NCBI GenBank assembly: GCA_944368815.1
Contig: CALVXD010000008.1
Location: 1-36,498 of the forward strand
DNA from: an uncultured Bacilli bacterium
GTDB taxonomy: Bacteria > Bacillota_I > Bacilli_A > RF39 > UBA660
Length of the DNA stretch: 36,498 bases
Direction: 5' to 3'
The position numbers and the translations under genes are program-made. Positions 15,447-23,641 of the stretch are shown piece by piece (the first letter of the stretch is position 1; each line of letters starts with the position of its first letter). The notes beneath the pieces were generated by a model, which saw only the letters and a program-made list of their open reading frames with translations, was not told the DNA's origin and ran no database searches.

Positions 15447-16449
15447 ACATATTCATTAATTTTTTAGCAGTTCTTACCATTTGATTTGAATATCCCATTT
15501 CATTATCATACCATGCCACTACTTTAATTAACTGTTTTCCATTAACATTTAATACTTCAGTTAAATTTCCATCAACAGTAGCACCACATTTAGAAGAAAT
15601 AATATCAGATGATACAATTGGATCTTCTGTATAAACAATGGTTTCATTTTGATTATTCTTAAATGCATTGTTAAGATCTTCTACTGTTACATTTTTATTC
15701 AATTCTAGTACTAAATCAATTAAAGAACCATCAGATACAGGTACTCTCATAGCATTTCCACTTAATTTTCCATCTAGTTTAGGAATAACTTTACCAATTG
15801 CAGTAGCTGCCCCAGTTGAGGTAGGAACAATATTAAGGGCGCATGCTCTTCCTCTTCTTTCTTTAATACCTTTTTTATGAGCAACATCCAATGTTACTTG
15901 ATCATTAGTATAAGCATGTATCGTTGTCATAAATCCTTTTTCAATTCCAAAATTATCATCTATAATCTTTAGTACTGGTGCTAAGCAATTTGTAGTACAA
16001 GAAGCCGCTGAAATTATTTTTTCATTTCCCTCTAATATGTCATCATTTACATTATAAACAATAGTTTTAACATCTCCTTTAGCAGGCGCTGATATAATAA
16101 CTTTTTTTGCTCCAGCATTAATATGAGCCATCGCTTTATCAACACTAGTAAATTTACCAGTGCATTCAAATACAACATCTATTCCTAAAGTTGACCAAGG
16201 TAAATTAGACGGATCAAGTTCCGAATAAACCTTTACTTTACGACCATTAATAATTATCCCTTCTTCATCATAATCAACAATTTTATTATATAATCTATGA
16301 TTAGAATCATACTTTAATAAATACGATAGTTGTTCAGAATCTGTTAAATCATTAATAGCAACTACCTCAAAATTTTTGTCTTCCTCCATAATCCTAAATA
16401 CAAGTCTTCCTATTCTACCGAATCCATTAATAGCAACTTTAATTGGCAT
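15445..16449 (-). CDS. gapA: Glyceraldehyde-3-phosphate dehydrogenase, type I
   Basis: 334 residues, the normal length. GAPDH oxidises and phosphorylates glyceraldehyde 3-phosphate with NAD in glycolysis. NAD-binding start IKVAINGFGRIGRLVFR, catalytic Cys151 in SAASCTTNCLAP, the HAYTNDQ loop and RRGRACALNIVPTSTGAA are all present, as is the C-terminal WYDNEMGYSNQMVR. An Asp follows the second beta strand region (INDLTD), consistent with NAD preference. Start: ATG at 16449, six bases after AAGGTG; an in-frame GTG at 16458 is inside the ribosome site. Single-gene unit with its own promoter and terminator. Confidence 0.98.
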   Translation of the reverse strand: MPIKVAINGFGRIGRLVFRIMEEDKNFEVVAINDLTDSEQLSYLLKYDSNHRLYNKIVDYDEEGIIINGRKVKVYSELDPSNLPWSTLGIDVVFECTGKFTSVDKAMAHINAGAKKVIISAPAKGDVKTIVYNVNDDILEGNEKIISAASCTTNCLAPVLKIIDDNFGIEKGFMTTIHAYTNDQVTLDVAHKKGIKERRGRACALNIVPTSTGAATAIGKVIPKLDGKLSGNAMRVPVSDGSLIDLVLELNKNVTVEDLNNAFKNNQNETIVYTEDPIVSSDIISSKCGATVDGNLTEVLNVNGKQLIKVVAWYDNEMGYSNQMVRTAKKLMNM

Positions 16450-16473
16450 TTTAATCACCTTCCCTATAATGTA

Positions 16474-16502
16474 ATTTTAACAAAAAATAAATTTTAATAC
16501 AA
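16474..16502 (-). promoter_or_regulatory. Promoter of gapA
   Basis: TTGTAT (16502-16497), a 17-base spacer and TAAAAT (16479-16474) on the minus strand, about 25 bases before the ATG. Confidence 0.55.
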
Positions 16503-16521
16503 TAAATTAATAATTACTTTA

Positions 16522-16549
16522 CAAAAAAAAGTAAACAATTGCTTACTTT
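16522..16549 (-). terminator. Terminator of the nucleoside kinase gene and the long operon
   Basis: AAAGTAAGC/GTTTACTTT (one G-U pair) with loop AATT, followed by eight T on the minus strand. It marks the end of the leftward transcription unit that reaches back through the T4SS genes. Confidence 0.8.
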
Positions 16550-18195
16550 TCAAAATAACTATTACCAATAAATTCCCTTAGTATAGAAACATCAGGTACT
16601 GTATCACTAGGAATTGGCAAAACAAACTTTAATAATTCAATTAATCTAATAGCAGTTAAATATTCAGGACTATCAGAATTAACAGAAAACAATAAAGGTT
16701 CTGCATAAGTTTTTAATACACACAACTCGTATGCTAATATAGAATTAAATATTGTGTCTGCTTCATCTTGAAAAGGAAAAACATATTTTTCTTCACCTTT
16801 TCTAACAGATTCCCATGTTGTAAGAGTGTGTTCTGGAGAATATCCCCTAGTTCTATTATCTCTTACTATTCTTCTTAATAATCGTATATCAGTCATACTA
16901 ATTCTATTATCATTATCAATTCCCATAAATGCAAGTGGACTAATATAAATTTTATATTTATTCTTTTTATCAATATTTTTTAATAAATTATTATTTAAAG
17001 CATGTAGTCCTTCTATAATTAGAACATCATTATCTTTCATTTGAATAGTTTTATTAAAATTCTTTTTACCCAACACAAAATCATAAGTAGGAGTAATAAC
17101 TTTAGTTCCTTTTAATAATTTTTCCATTTGACTATTAAAAAGTTTTACATCTATTGCTCTTAAACTTTCAAAATCAGGTTTTCCATCTTCATCAAGAGGT
17201 GTATCTTCCCTATTTAGAAAATAATCATCCAATGATAATTGATGAGGAGATAATCCTAAAGTTTTTAGATATAGAGCCAATTTCTTTGAAGTCGTAGTCT
17301 TTCCAGAAGATGAAGGACCAGATATTAATATTATTTTTATATCTTTCTTATTTAATGTTATTTTTTCAGCTATACTTAGTAACTTATAATCCTGTATCAT
17401 CTCAGATAATTTTATAATTTCTCCAGCATTATTATTTATAATTGATTCATTTAATTCACCAATATTACTTATATTTAACAAATTAGCCCAATTAGAATAT
17501 TCTTTTAATGAATTATAATAATTTTGATGATGAGTATATTTTAATATTTTACCATTATCATATATTGATGGAAATCTAACTACTATTCCATCATCTAATA
17601 AAGTTAAATCAAAATACTTTAATACACTAGTATCATATGGAACTTTTCCTAAAATATAGTTATAACTTCCATCAAATTTACATAAAGTAACAAAATTTGA
17701 AGTATCATATAATAAACTTTTAACTTTATCATTTCTTTTAATATTTTTAAAATATTCAATAGCTTCCGTTCTAGACGTCTCTATTGTAATAAAAGGAATA
17801 GCTTTCTCAACTTTATCTTTCATTAGTTTTTTTATTGACTTAACATCATCTTCAGTTATTTTCTTATCTATTTGACAAAAAACACCCTTATCTATGGAAT
17901 AACTTACTTTAATTTTTACATCTTTCCCTAAAAGCTCTCTAACACTTTTTTCAAATAATAAAATTAATCCTCTTTCATATATCTTATTTCCTTCTTTAGT
18001 ATTCATATCATATAAATTTAACGTTCCACTTTTAATTAAACTGTCATTGTAATTTACTATTTGATTTCTAAATTTTCCACACAATATATCATACTTATAA
18101 TCACTTTTTATATCATTTACAACATCAATAAATTTTATTCCTTTAGTATATTCTTTTTTTTCACCATTATCAAAAGTTATTGTAATTGTATCCAT
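16543..18195 (-). CDS. TGS-domain uridine kinase family protein
   Basis: 550 residues, typical for the Firmicutes fusion of a threonyl-tRNA-synthetase-like N-terminus to a uridine kinase. Residues 1-65 are a TGS-like beta domain, about 70-230 resemble the ThrRS second domain, and about 285-490 are the P-loop kinase: Walker A GPSSSGKTT (293-301), LSLDDYFLNREDTP, DVLIIEGLHALN, and IRLLRRIVRDNRTRG. The kinase presumably phosphorylates uridine/cytidine or a related nucleoside; the substrate of this fused form is poorly known. It starts 11 bases after the last gene of the T4SS cluster, so it is probably co-transcribed with it. Confidence 0.88.
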   Translation of the reverse strand: MDTITITFDNGEKKEYTKGIKFIDVVNDIKSDYKYDILCGKFRNQIVNYNDSLIKSGTLNLYDMNTKEGNKIYERGLILLFEKSVRELLGKDVKIKVSYSIDKGVFCQIDKKITEDDVKSIKKLMKDKVEKAIPFITIETSRTEAIEYFKNIKRNDKVKSLLYDTSNFVTLCKFDGSYNYILGKVPYDTSVLKYFDLTLLDDGIVVRFPSIYDNGKILKYTHHQNYYNSLKEYSNWANLLNISNIGELNESIINNNAGEIIKLSEMIQDYKLLSIAEKITLNKKDIKIILISGPSSSGKTTTSKKLALYLKTLGLSPHQLSLDDYFLNREDTPLDEDGKPDFESLRAIDVKLFNSQMEKLLKGTKVITPTYDFVLGKKNFNKTIQMKDNDVLIIEGLHALNNNLLKNIDKKNKYKIYISPLAFMGIDNDNRISMTDIRLLRRIVRDNRTRGYSPEHTLTTWESVRKGEEKYVFPFQDEADTIFNSILAYELCVLKTYAEPLLFSVNSDSPEYLTAIRLIELLKFVLPIPSDTVPDVSILREFIGNSYFEK

Positions 18196-18206
18196 TTAAT
18201 CAGCCC

Positions 18207-19100
18207 CTATTCATTAGAATCATTTAAGTTAATGTCTACATTATAATTCATTATTGTATTTTCCGTAAATATATATTCATTATTATTAACATCTTTTACA
18301 TAATATTTTCTTAAACTAGTTTCCTCTATACTACATTCATCAATATTATAACTTAATTTTGATAAATTATCATTTATAAAAGATTTATAATTATCAATAC
18401 TCAAAAACTCTAATTTCATATCATTTGACAATAAATTATATGAATTATCAATATTATTATATAATGTATCTAAAAAATCAGACAAATATAAAGAACATAT
18501 CATCATATTAGAGACAGTACCTCCAGAAGATATAGTGTTAAATTCATTTTTTTCAATAGAAATATTTTTAATATCCAACATATATTTTTTAAATTCAGAA
18601 TCAGATGAAATAGGAATAAAAGACATTGTAAAATTACTATAATCGACTAAAAATAATATTTGAAAATTACTATTTATAACATTGATTGAATCTAATTCTT
18701 CAACTAAAATTTCTCCTAATACATAATAAATATAATTATTGTTAATTTCTTTATAATATATATTTTTGGAAGAAAAAATTAAATTATTACCATAATTTTT
18801 AAAATTATTTACAACAGCGTCAATATCATTATCACTAAGGAATCTTCTATCAAGTAATCCAACAATATTATCATTTTCTTGATTTCCCATTATAGAAATA
18901 AAATTATTTACATTTGTATTAACAAAGAAAAATGTATTATAATCATCTACAATTTTTATGTAATCACTTATACTATATTCATTATTTTTAGAATCAGAAT
19001 CTTCTCTCCCAAATACCACTATTAAAATTGCAATACATAAAAACAATATTAGCAAAAACAAATAAAATTTAACATCACTTTTTAAAAATTTAGATTTCAT
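18207..19100 (-). CDS. Membrane-anchored protein at end of T4SS cluster (possible VirB8/TcpC-like)
   Basis: 297 residues. A short basic cytoplasmic start is followed by one membrane segment (about 12-31) and a large external part. No strong motif is seen. The C-terminal third (NSYNLLSNDMKLEFLS, then a helix, then beta strands ending NYNVDINL) has the helix-then-sheet pattern of NTF2-like folds. In Gram-positive T4SS clusters a single-pass protein of this design is TcpC/VirB8, which scaffolds the channel. That call is inference from topology and position, because the protein follows VirB4 and the wall hydrolase. Very rich in Asn, Asp and Ser. GGAGG precedes the ATG. Confidence 0.5.
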   Translation of the reverse strand: MKSKFLKSDVKFYLFLLILFLCIAILIVVFGREDSDSKNNEYSISDYIKIVDDYNTFFFVNTNVNNFISIMGNQENDNIVGLLDRRFLSDNDIDAVVNNFKNYGNNLIFSSKNIYYKEINNNYIYYVLGEILVEELDSINVINSNFQILFLVDYSNFTMSFIPISSDSEFKKYMLDIKNISIEKNEFNTISSGGTVSNMMICSLYLSDFLDTLYNNIDNSYNLLSNDMKLEFLSIDNYKSFINDNLSKLSYNIDECSIEETSLRKYYVKDVNNNEYIFTENTIMNYNVDINLNDSNE

Positions 19101-19109
19101 AAAATCCTC

Positions 19110-20255
19110 CTAATTGCAACCGTTTTGTACATAACTTAATAAGTCATTTGCATAATTTTGCCTTGTTCCAGAAGCACATATAGATTCTCCAGGAACTTCA
19201 TAATTCATACAAAAATGATATGCAATTTCCGATGCTGAATGAGATTCACTCAAATATTTATTTACAAACAAATAAGAATTTTCTAATTCATACACAACAT
19301 AAGAAATTTGATTATTTAAATTACTCCACTCATTACCATAAGTGTTTTTTAAATTGGTTAACCTACCAAAACACCACTGAACAATTCCATCACAGCCAAG
19401 ATAATTAGTATTTACTGGTAAAAAGCCACTTTCTGCCTTCATATTGCCTAAAATACCTGCTACTGCATTATCAGAGTAACCATATTGTTTTAAAGTTAAA
19501 CATATCGTTTGCAAATTATCATTTCCTTGAATATTATTTGGTCTAGAAGATGGCCTAGGATCTTCTGAAGAGACATAGTTTAGTGGATTAACAGGAACAC
19601 CATTTATTTGAATTTGGAAATCAAGATGCACACCAGTTGAATTACCTGTACTTCCCATCTTACCTATTACTTGACCCTGTTTAACCTTATCATTAGTATT
19701 AACCAGTACAGTATTTAAATGTATATACCTGGTGATAGATCCATCACTATGCGTAATATAAACATAATTTCCCATTCTACCACCACATGAATTATTTCCT
19801 CTAACGCAACCAGTATTTATTTTAGTTACAACTCCATCTTTTGCCGCAATTATATTAGTTACACCGTCAACCCCACCAGCAATATCTATCGCTTTATGAT
19901 TAGTAGTTGCTCCAGCTAACGGTTGATCTCGATAACCAAAATAACTGCTTATGCTAGTAGGAGTAGGATTCCCACTAGCATAAGTAATTCCATCTACAAT
20001 TGTTGTCTCATTGCTTCCTATTGGCCACCAATATTTACTATTGTTTTCTATTGTAATTGATCCTCCTATAGATCCCAATGTAAAATTAATAATATCCATA
20101 ACTATTAAAACTGCAGCAGCAATAACACATATAAATATAACAACAAATAAAATTATCGGGATAATTATTAATAACATTCTAATTATAACTTTCTTAAATC
20201 CTTTTTTATTTGCTTTATTTTTAGCATCATCATTCTCTTTAAAATTATCGGCCAT
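19110..20255 (-). CDS. T4SS wall hydrolase: M23 endopeptidase plus phage-tail lysozyme domain
   Basis: 381 residues. After a basic start there is one membrane segment (about 25-55), an M23 domain (about 75-228) and a C-terminal phage-tail-lysozyme-type domain (about 245-378) with Glu275 in GNMKAESGFLP and DGIVQWCFGR. Such two-domain enzymes open the wall for Gram-positive conjugation machines (VirB1-like role). M23 ligands: H120 and D124 (HKAID), H179 (YIHL), H210; the final His of the usual HLHF is Asp212 (HLDFQ), so metal binding may be altered. It shares the CX6C-GRxGNYV loop with the M23 at 1520. Start: ATG at 20255 after AGGTGGTG; an in-frame TTG at 20261 is less likely. Confidence 0.88.
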   Translation of the reverse strand: MADNFKENDDAKNKANKKGFKKVIIRMLLIIIPIILFVVIFICVIAAAVLIVMDIINFTLGSIGGSITIENNSKYWWPIGSNETTIVDGITYASGNPTPTSISSYFGYRDQPLAGATTNHKAIDIAGGVDGVTNIIAAKDGVVTKINTGCVRGNNSCGGRMGNYVYITHSDGSITRYIHLNTVLVNTNDKVKQGQVIGKMGSTGNSTGVHLDFQIQINGVPVNPLNYVSSEDPRPSSRPNNIQGNDNLQTICLTLKQYGYSDNAVAGILGNMKAESGFLPVNTNYLGCDGIVQWCFGRLTNLKNTYGNEWSNLNNQISYVVYELENSYLFVNKYLSESHSASEIAYHFCMNYEVPGESICASGTRQNYANDLLSYVQNGCN

Positions 20256-20274
20256 AATCAATCACCACCTAGTA

Positions 20275-22059
20275 TTATAGACCTCCACCAGCTCCAAAAG
20301 ATTCTAATTCTTCTTCACTGACTACAACATTAATTTGCAATCTTTTGTTACCACAAACAAATAAAGCATCACCTTGACTATATCTTTTTATTGCCTCTTT
20401 TTCATTATCATTTAAATCAATTAACTGTCCTAAATCATCAACAGCTTGTTTTTTTAATCCCATTACTAAATAGTATGATGCATTATCAAAAATTGCTTTA
20501 CCATGCATAATAATTTCTTGACCAACAAAATCTGATGGTTGTTGAGTAATAATTATTGTTCCAGTATTATATTTTCTAGCACGTCTTTGAACTTGAGCTA
20601 AAAATTCAGCACCCAAAATATTTTTTTCACCTAATAATACATGTGCTTCGTCAACAGATAAAACTGTATTTACATTAGGGTTTAAACATAAACTCCAAGC
20701 AAATTTTAATACATTAAATAGTAAAGCATTTCTTATGTTTGTATCAGAGTGCATTAACTCTTTGATATTAAATACAATAAAATCTGTATCAGTAGGAATT
20801 GTAGTATGACCATTAAAATAATATTTCAATTCATTAACAAATGGACGAACTTTTAATTCTAATCTTTCCATTATATCTCTTTCATGAGTTTTTTCAGTCA
20901 TTGAAGTTAATCTTCCACTAATAGTAGCATAAACATCACTAAAAGTGGGAAAATCTTCTGATTTAAACTTATAAAAATCTGTATTAAAATTAATATTAAA
21001 TCTTGCATAAGTATCCTGTACAACTTCACTAAATAAGGTTAGTACATCTTCTTCAATATCAGGTGCATAATATTTCATAAATGCTTTTAAAGATTGTAAA
21101 GTTTTAGTAAGAACGGTATATCCCAACCCAGACTTAATTTCTTCTTCATCGGCATCCATAATTACTTCTAATGGATTTACCATACCAAATTCTCCACCCT
21201 TACCTAAATCAACAACTTGTCCACCATACATTTTTGTCATCTCTGAAATTTCGCCTTCAGGATCTACTGCAACAATTTGGTAACCATTTCTTATATGACT
21301 TCTTAACATCAATTTGGCAGCAGTAGATTTACCACTTCCAGAAGTACCAAGAATAATCATATTTGCATTATTCCTGTTATTTTCTTTTTTTATTTGATAT
21401 AAAAATTGATTAAATAAAATTACACCACCAGAAAAATCAACACCTAATAAAGTAGATAATCCTTCATCCTTAACACTATCAAATATAAAAGGGTACATTG
21501 CAGCAATTGTTGGAGAAGGCATAGGGGTACCTATACGCATCTCAATAGGTTGCTTATCAAAAATAGGCAATATAGATTTTAAAACTCTTTCTTGTTCAAA
21601 ACGTAAAGGAACAGCTCTCATTTCTAAGGCATCCAAATAATTTTTTACACTTACTTTCTTGTTTTCTAGCTCTTCTTTTGTATCAGCGGTTATCATAATA
21701 TGCATTTGAAAATCAAAAGTACGAGATTGAGAAGCAGTAAATTGTTGAATAAAATATTCAAGTGAATCAATATCTTGCCTAATTCTTTCTTGTATAGTTT
21801 TATCTCTTTCTTCTTGATATCTAGCCTTTAAATCAGCTATTTCCTTATTTAACATTTTTGCAAGAACAGAAAATGGTAAAGGAATATGCTTAATAACCAT
21901 TTTAATACCTGATATATTAGTAATGTTTGCTAAGTAACCCGGTCCAATATAACGAGGATATGAAATTACAGTTAATATTGTTGCATATTTATCACTTATA
22001 ACAAAATCTGCCGGATTAAATTGTAAACTTTTGGGAGCAATTTGCGACTTAAAGTTCAT
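20275..22059 (-). CDS. VirB4-like T4SS ATPase, motor part
   Basis: 594 residues. VirB4 is the conserved cytoplasmic ATPase at the base of type IV secretion machines. The HerA/FtsK-type motor shows Walker A GTSGSGKST (238-246), VAVDPEGE, Walker B VLSVDEAH (466-473), QRRARKYNTG, and IIITQQPSDF. The usual N-terminal domain is missing here but is encoded by the gene just upstream (22059-22628); together they equal one normal VirB4 of about 800 residues. The ATG overlaps the upstream stop as TAATG. The motor motifs are complete, so it should be active if the two chains associate. Confidence 0.92.
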   Translation of the reverse strand: MNFKSQIAPKSLQFNPADFVISDKYATILTVISYPRYIGPGYLANITNISGIKMVIKHIPLPFSVLAKMLNKEIADLKARYQEERDKTIQERIRQDIDSLEYFIQQFTASQSRTFDFQMHIMITADTKEELENKKVSVKNYLDALEMRAVPLRFEQERVLKSILPIFDKQPIEMRIGTPMPSPTIAAMYPFIFDSVKDEGLSTLLGVDFSGGVILFNQFLYQIKKENNRNNANMIILGTSGSGKSTAAKLMLRSHIRNGYQIVAVDPEGEISEMTKMYGGQVVDLGKGGEFGMVNPLEVIMDADEEEIKSGLGYTVLTKTLQSLKAFMKYYAPDIEEDVLTLFSEVVQDTYARFNINFNTDFYKFKSEDFPTFSDVYATISGRLTSMTEKTHERDIMERLELKVRPFVNELKYYFNGHTTIPTDTDFIVFNIKELMHSDTNIRNALLFNVLKFAWSLCLNPNVNTVLSVDEAHVLLGEKNILGAEFLAQVQRRARKYNTGTIIITQQPSDFVGQEIIMHGKAIFDNASYYLVMGLKKQAVDDLGQLIDLNDNEKEAIKRYSQGDALFVCGNKRLQINVVVSEEELESFGAGGGL

Positions 22060-22628
22060 TAGCTAATCACCGTCCTAAAATCAGTTTGTACACGTCCATT
22101 TAAAAAAACGTCAAGTAATATTCTTAAGTCATTATTAGATGTTATTTCAGATTCTAATCCACAATTAGCAAGACCTGTAATTAAAGTTTTTAATTTCTTT
22201 TGAATTAAATTAATATCACTGTCTTTAAATAAAATGTAATATTCAGTGTCTGTAACATTATTATCCATAAATTCATTAGCTTTTTTCATATCCTGAGATA
22301 TCATCTTTCTCATTACTGGATTTTGAACCTCATTATATAAAAGTTGTAATTTAGCTAAATATCCTGAAATATCAACAGGCCTATCTGCTGCAATTAGCCA
22401 AAATTCAAAATCGATCATATTGTAAAAATTTTTAAGTCCAATTATGCAGGCATCTTGAGAAGCTTGATCAAGAATAAAAATGTTTTTGGGTTTAATTTTT
22501 ATTCCTGCCACCTTCATTTTATTATCTAAAATAATCATCCCATTGCTAATATCACTTACAGGAATCCAATCTTCAGTATATTTGGAACCCATATTATTTT
22601 TTGGAGTTTTCATTAATGAATCTTTCAT
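22059..22628 (-). CDS. VirB4 N-terminal domain, separate gene
   Basis: About 189 residues. EDWIPVSDISNGMIILDNKMKVAGIKI is the characteristic opening of Gram-positive TraE/ConE-type VirB4 proteins. The chain stops before any P-loop; the next gene carries the rest. I see no sign of a recent frameshift: the break has a clean stop overlapping a start (TAATG), consistent with a settled split. Start chosen at ATG 22628 (MKDSLMKTPKNN), with GGTG upstream, overlapping prgI by 35 bases. A longer form from 22679 would overlap prgI by 86 bases and lacks a better ribosome site. Confidence 0.75.
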   Translation of the reverse strand: MKDSLMKTPKNNMGSKYTEDWIPVSDISNGMIILDNKMKVAGIKIKPKNIFILDQASQDACIIGLKNFYNMIDFEFWLIAADRPVDISGYLAKLQLLYNEVQNPVMRKMISQDMKKANEFMDNNVTDTEYYILFKDSDINLIQKKLKTLITGLANCGLESEITSNNDLRILLDVFLNGRVQTDFRTVIS

Positions 22629-22929
22629 AAATACACCAACCTTTCCATATATATTTGCGTCTACCTGTATAATATCCATAAATACTTTTCAAAGCTTCTA
22701 AAGTATTATGATAATTAGGGATAGGTATAACCAATAAACTACAAATTGCACCCGGAAGACAAGCTAATATAGTAAAAAATATATTACTTGTAGATACAAT
22801 CATTAGAAATATAAAAGATGTGGCAATACCAGTTCCAAAAATTATTAAATCAAAAGGTCTAAATATATTAAATATCAGCATTCCTTTTTTAGCATTAGCA
22901 GGTACTAAATAACTTCTTTCATAATCCAT
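22594..22929 (-). CDS. PrgI/VirB3-like T4SS membrane protein
   Basis: 111 residues. The PrgI family is the Gram-positive VirB3 counterpart, a small inner-membrane part of the T4SS base that works with VirB4. It opens YLVPANAKKGMLIFNIFRPFDLIIF, has two membrane segments (about 29-50 and 53-72), and then the conserved IPIPNYHNTLEALKSIYGYYTGRRKYIWKG, where PrgI proteins have a P-x-h then YxxxRRxYxW pattern. Position directly before VirB4 supports the call. AAGGAG lies eight bases before the ATG. Confidence 0.88.
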   Translation of the reverse strand: MDYERSYLVPANAKKGMLIFNIFRPFDLIIFGTGIATSFIFLMIVSTSNIFFTILACLPGAICSLLVIPIPNYHNTLEALKSIYGYYTGRRKYIWKGWCIYERFINENSKK

Positions 22930-22945
22930 TTACAACACTCCTTTT

Positions 22946-23632
22946 CTATCTTCTTTTTTTACTATTACTTTCTAAAAATTCTAATTTTTTATATTCAGAA
23001 GAATTTCTTATACTACTAATATCATTATAAGACCCCATATCAATGCTATTAGCAATAGCATACACCTTATTTAAATAATCCATAATAACTATAATATCAT
23101 CATAATTTACAGAATTATAATTATTTATACAATAACTAACTTTTTCTACAAAATCTTTATTATATTCAATGACTCTTTTATCATTTTTTAATAAAATATC
23201 CAATAAACTTATAATCTTTTCATAATCAAAATGAATACTAGAATCTATTATATTTCTATTTATAACACCAGTTATATAATTAGAAACTGCTTTTGTTTTT
23301 AAACTACATAATTCCTGTTGCAAGATATTAATTTCTGCGTCAATTTTTTTATAACTATCATCATCTAAATCGAGTTTATATTTATTATGTAATCTTTTAA
23401 TATGAGCCTCTAATTTATTAAGTCCATAAATATCCTCAGGTAAAGAAGAAATGCTTTTTATAGCTTTTTCTTCCAAACCAGAAAATGTATCAAGTATTTC
23501 CCTACATATATTTTTCAAATATTTAGCATTATCATTTGATTTTTCTAAATTATTTAACATAACATTTGCTTTATCATAATCTGTACTACGACCTAATGAT
23601 TTGCATAATTTAAATTTAAATCTTTCAAACAT
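22946..23632 (-). CDS. Coiled-coil protein of unknown function in T4SS cluster
   Basis: 228 residues, cytoplasmic by composition, with no signal or membrane segment. It is mostly helical with heptad-like stretches (about 40-130: NICREILDTFSGLEEKAIKS, then KLEAHIKRLHNKYKL, INILQQELCSLKTKAV) and ends in a basic SNSKKRR tail. I do not recognise a family. It lies between the VirB6-like and PrgI genes, with gaps of 9 and 16 bases, so it is probably a system-specific cytoplasmic component. Confidence 0.8.
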   Translation of the reverse strand: MFERFKFKLCKSLGRSTDYDKANVMLNNLEKSNDNAKYLKNICREILDTFSGLEEKAIKSISSLPEDIYGLNKLEAHIKRLHNKYKLDLDDDSYKKIDAEINILQQELCSLKTKAVSNYITGVINRNIIDSSIHFDYEKIISLLDILLKNDKRVIEYNKDFVEKVSYCINNYNSVNYDDIIVIMDYLNKVYAIANSIDMGSYNDISSIRNSSEYKKLEFLESNSKKRR

Positions 23633-23641
23633 GTTATCACT

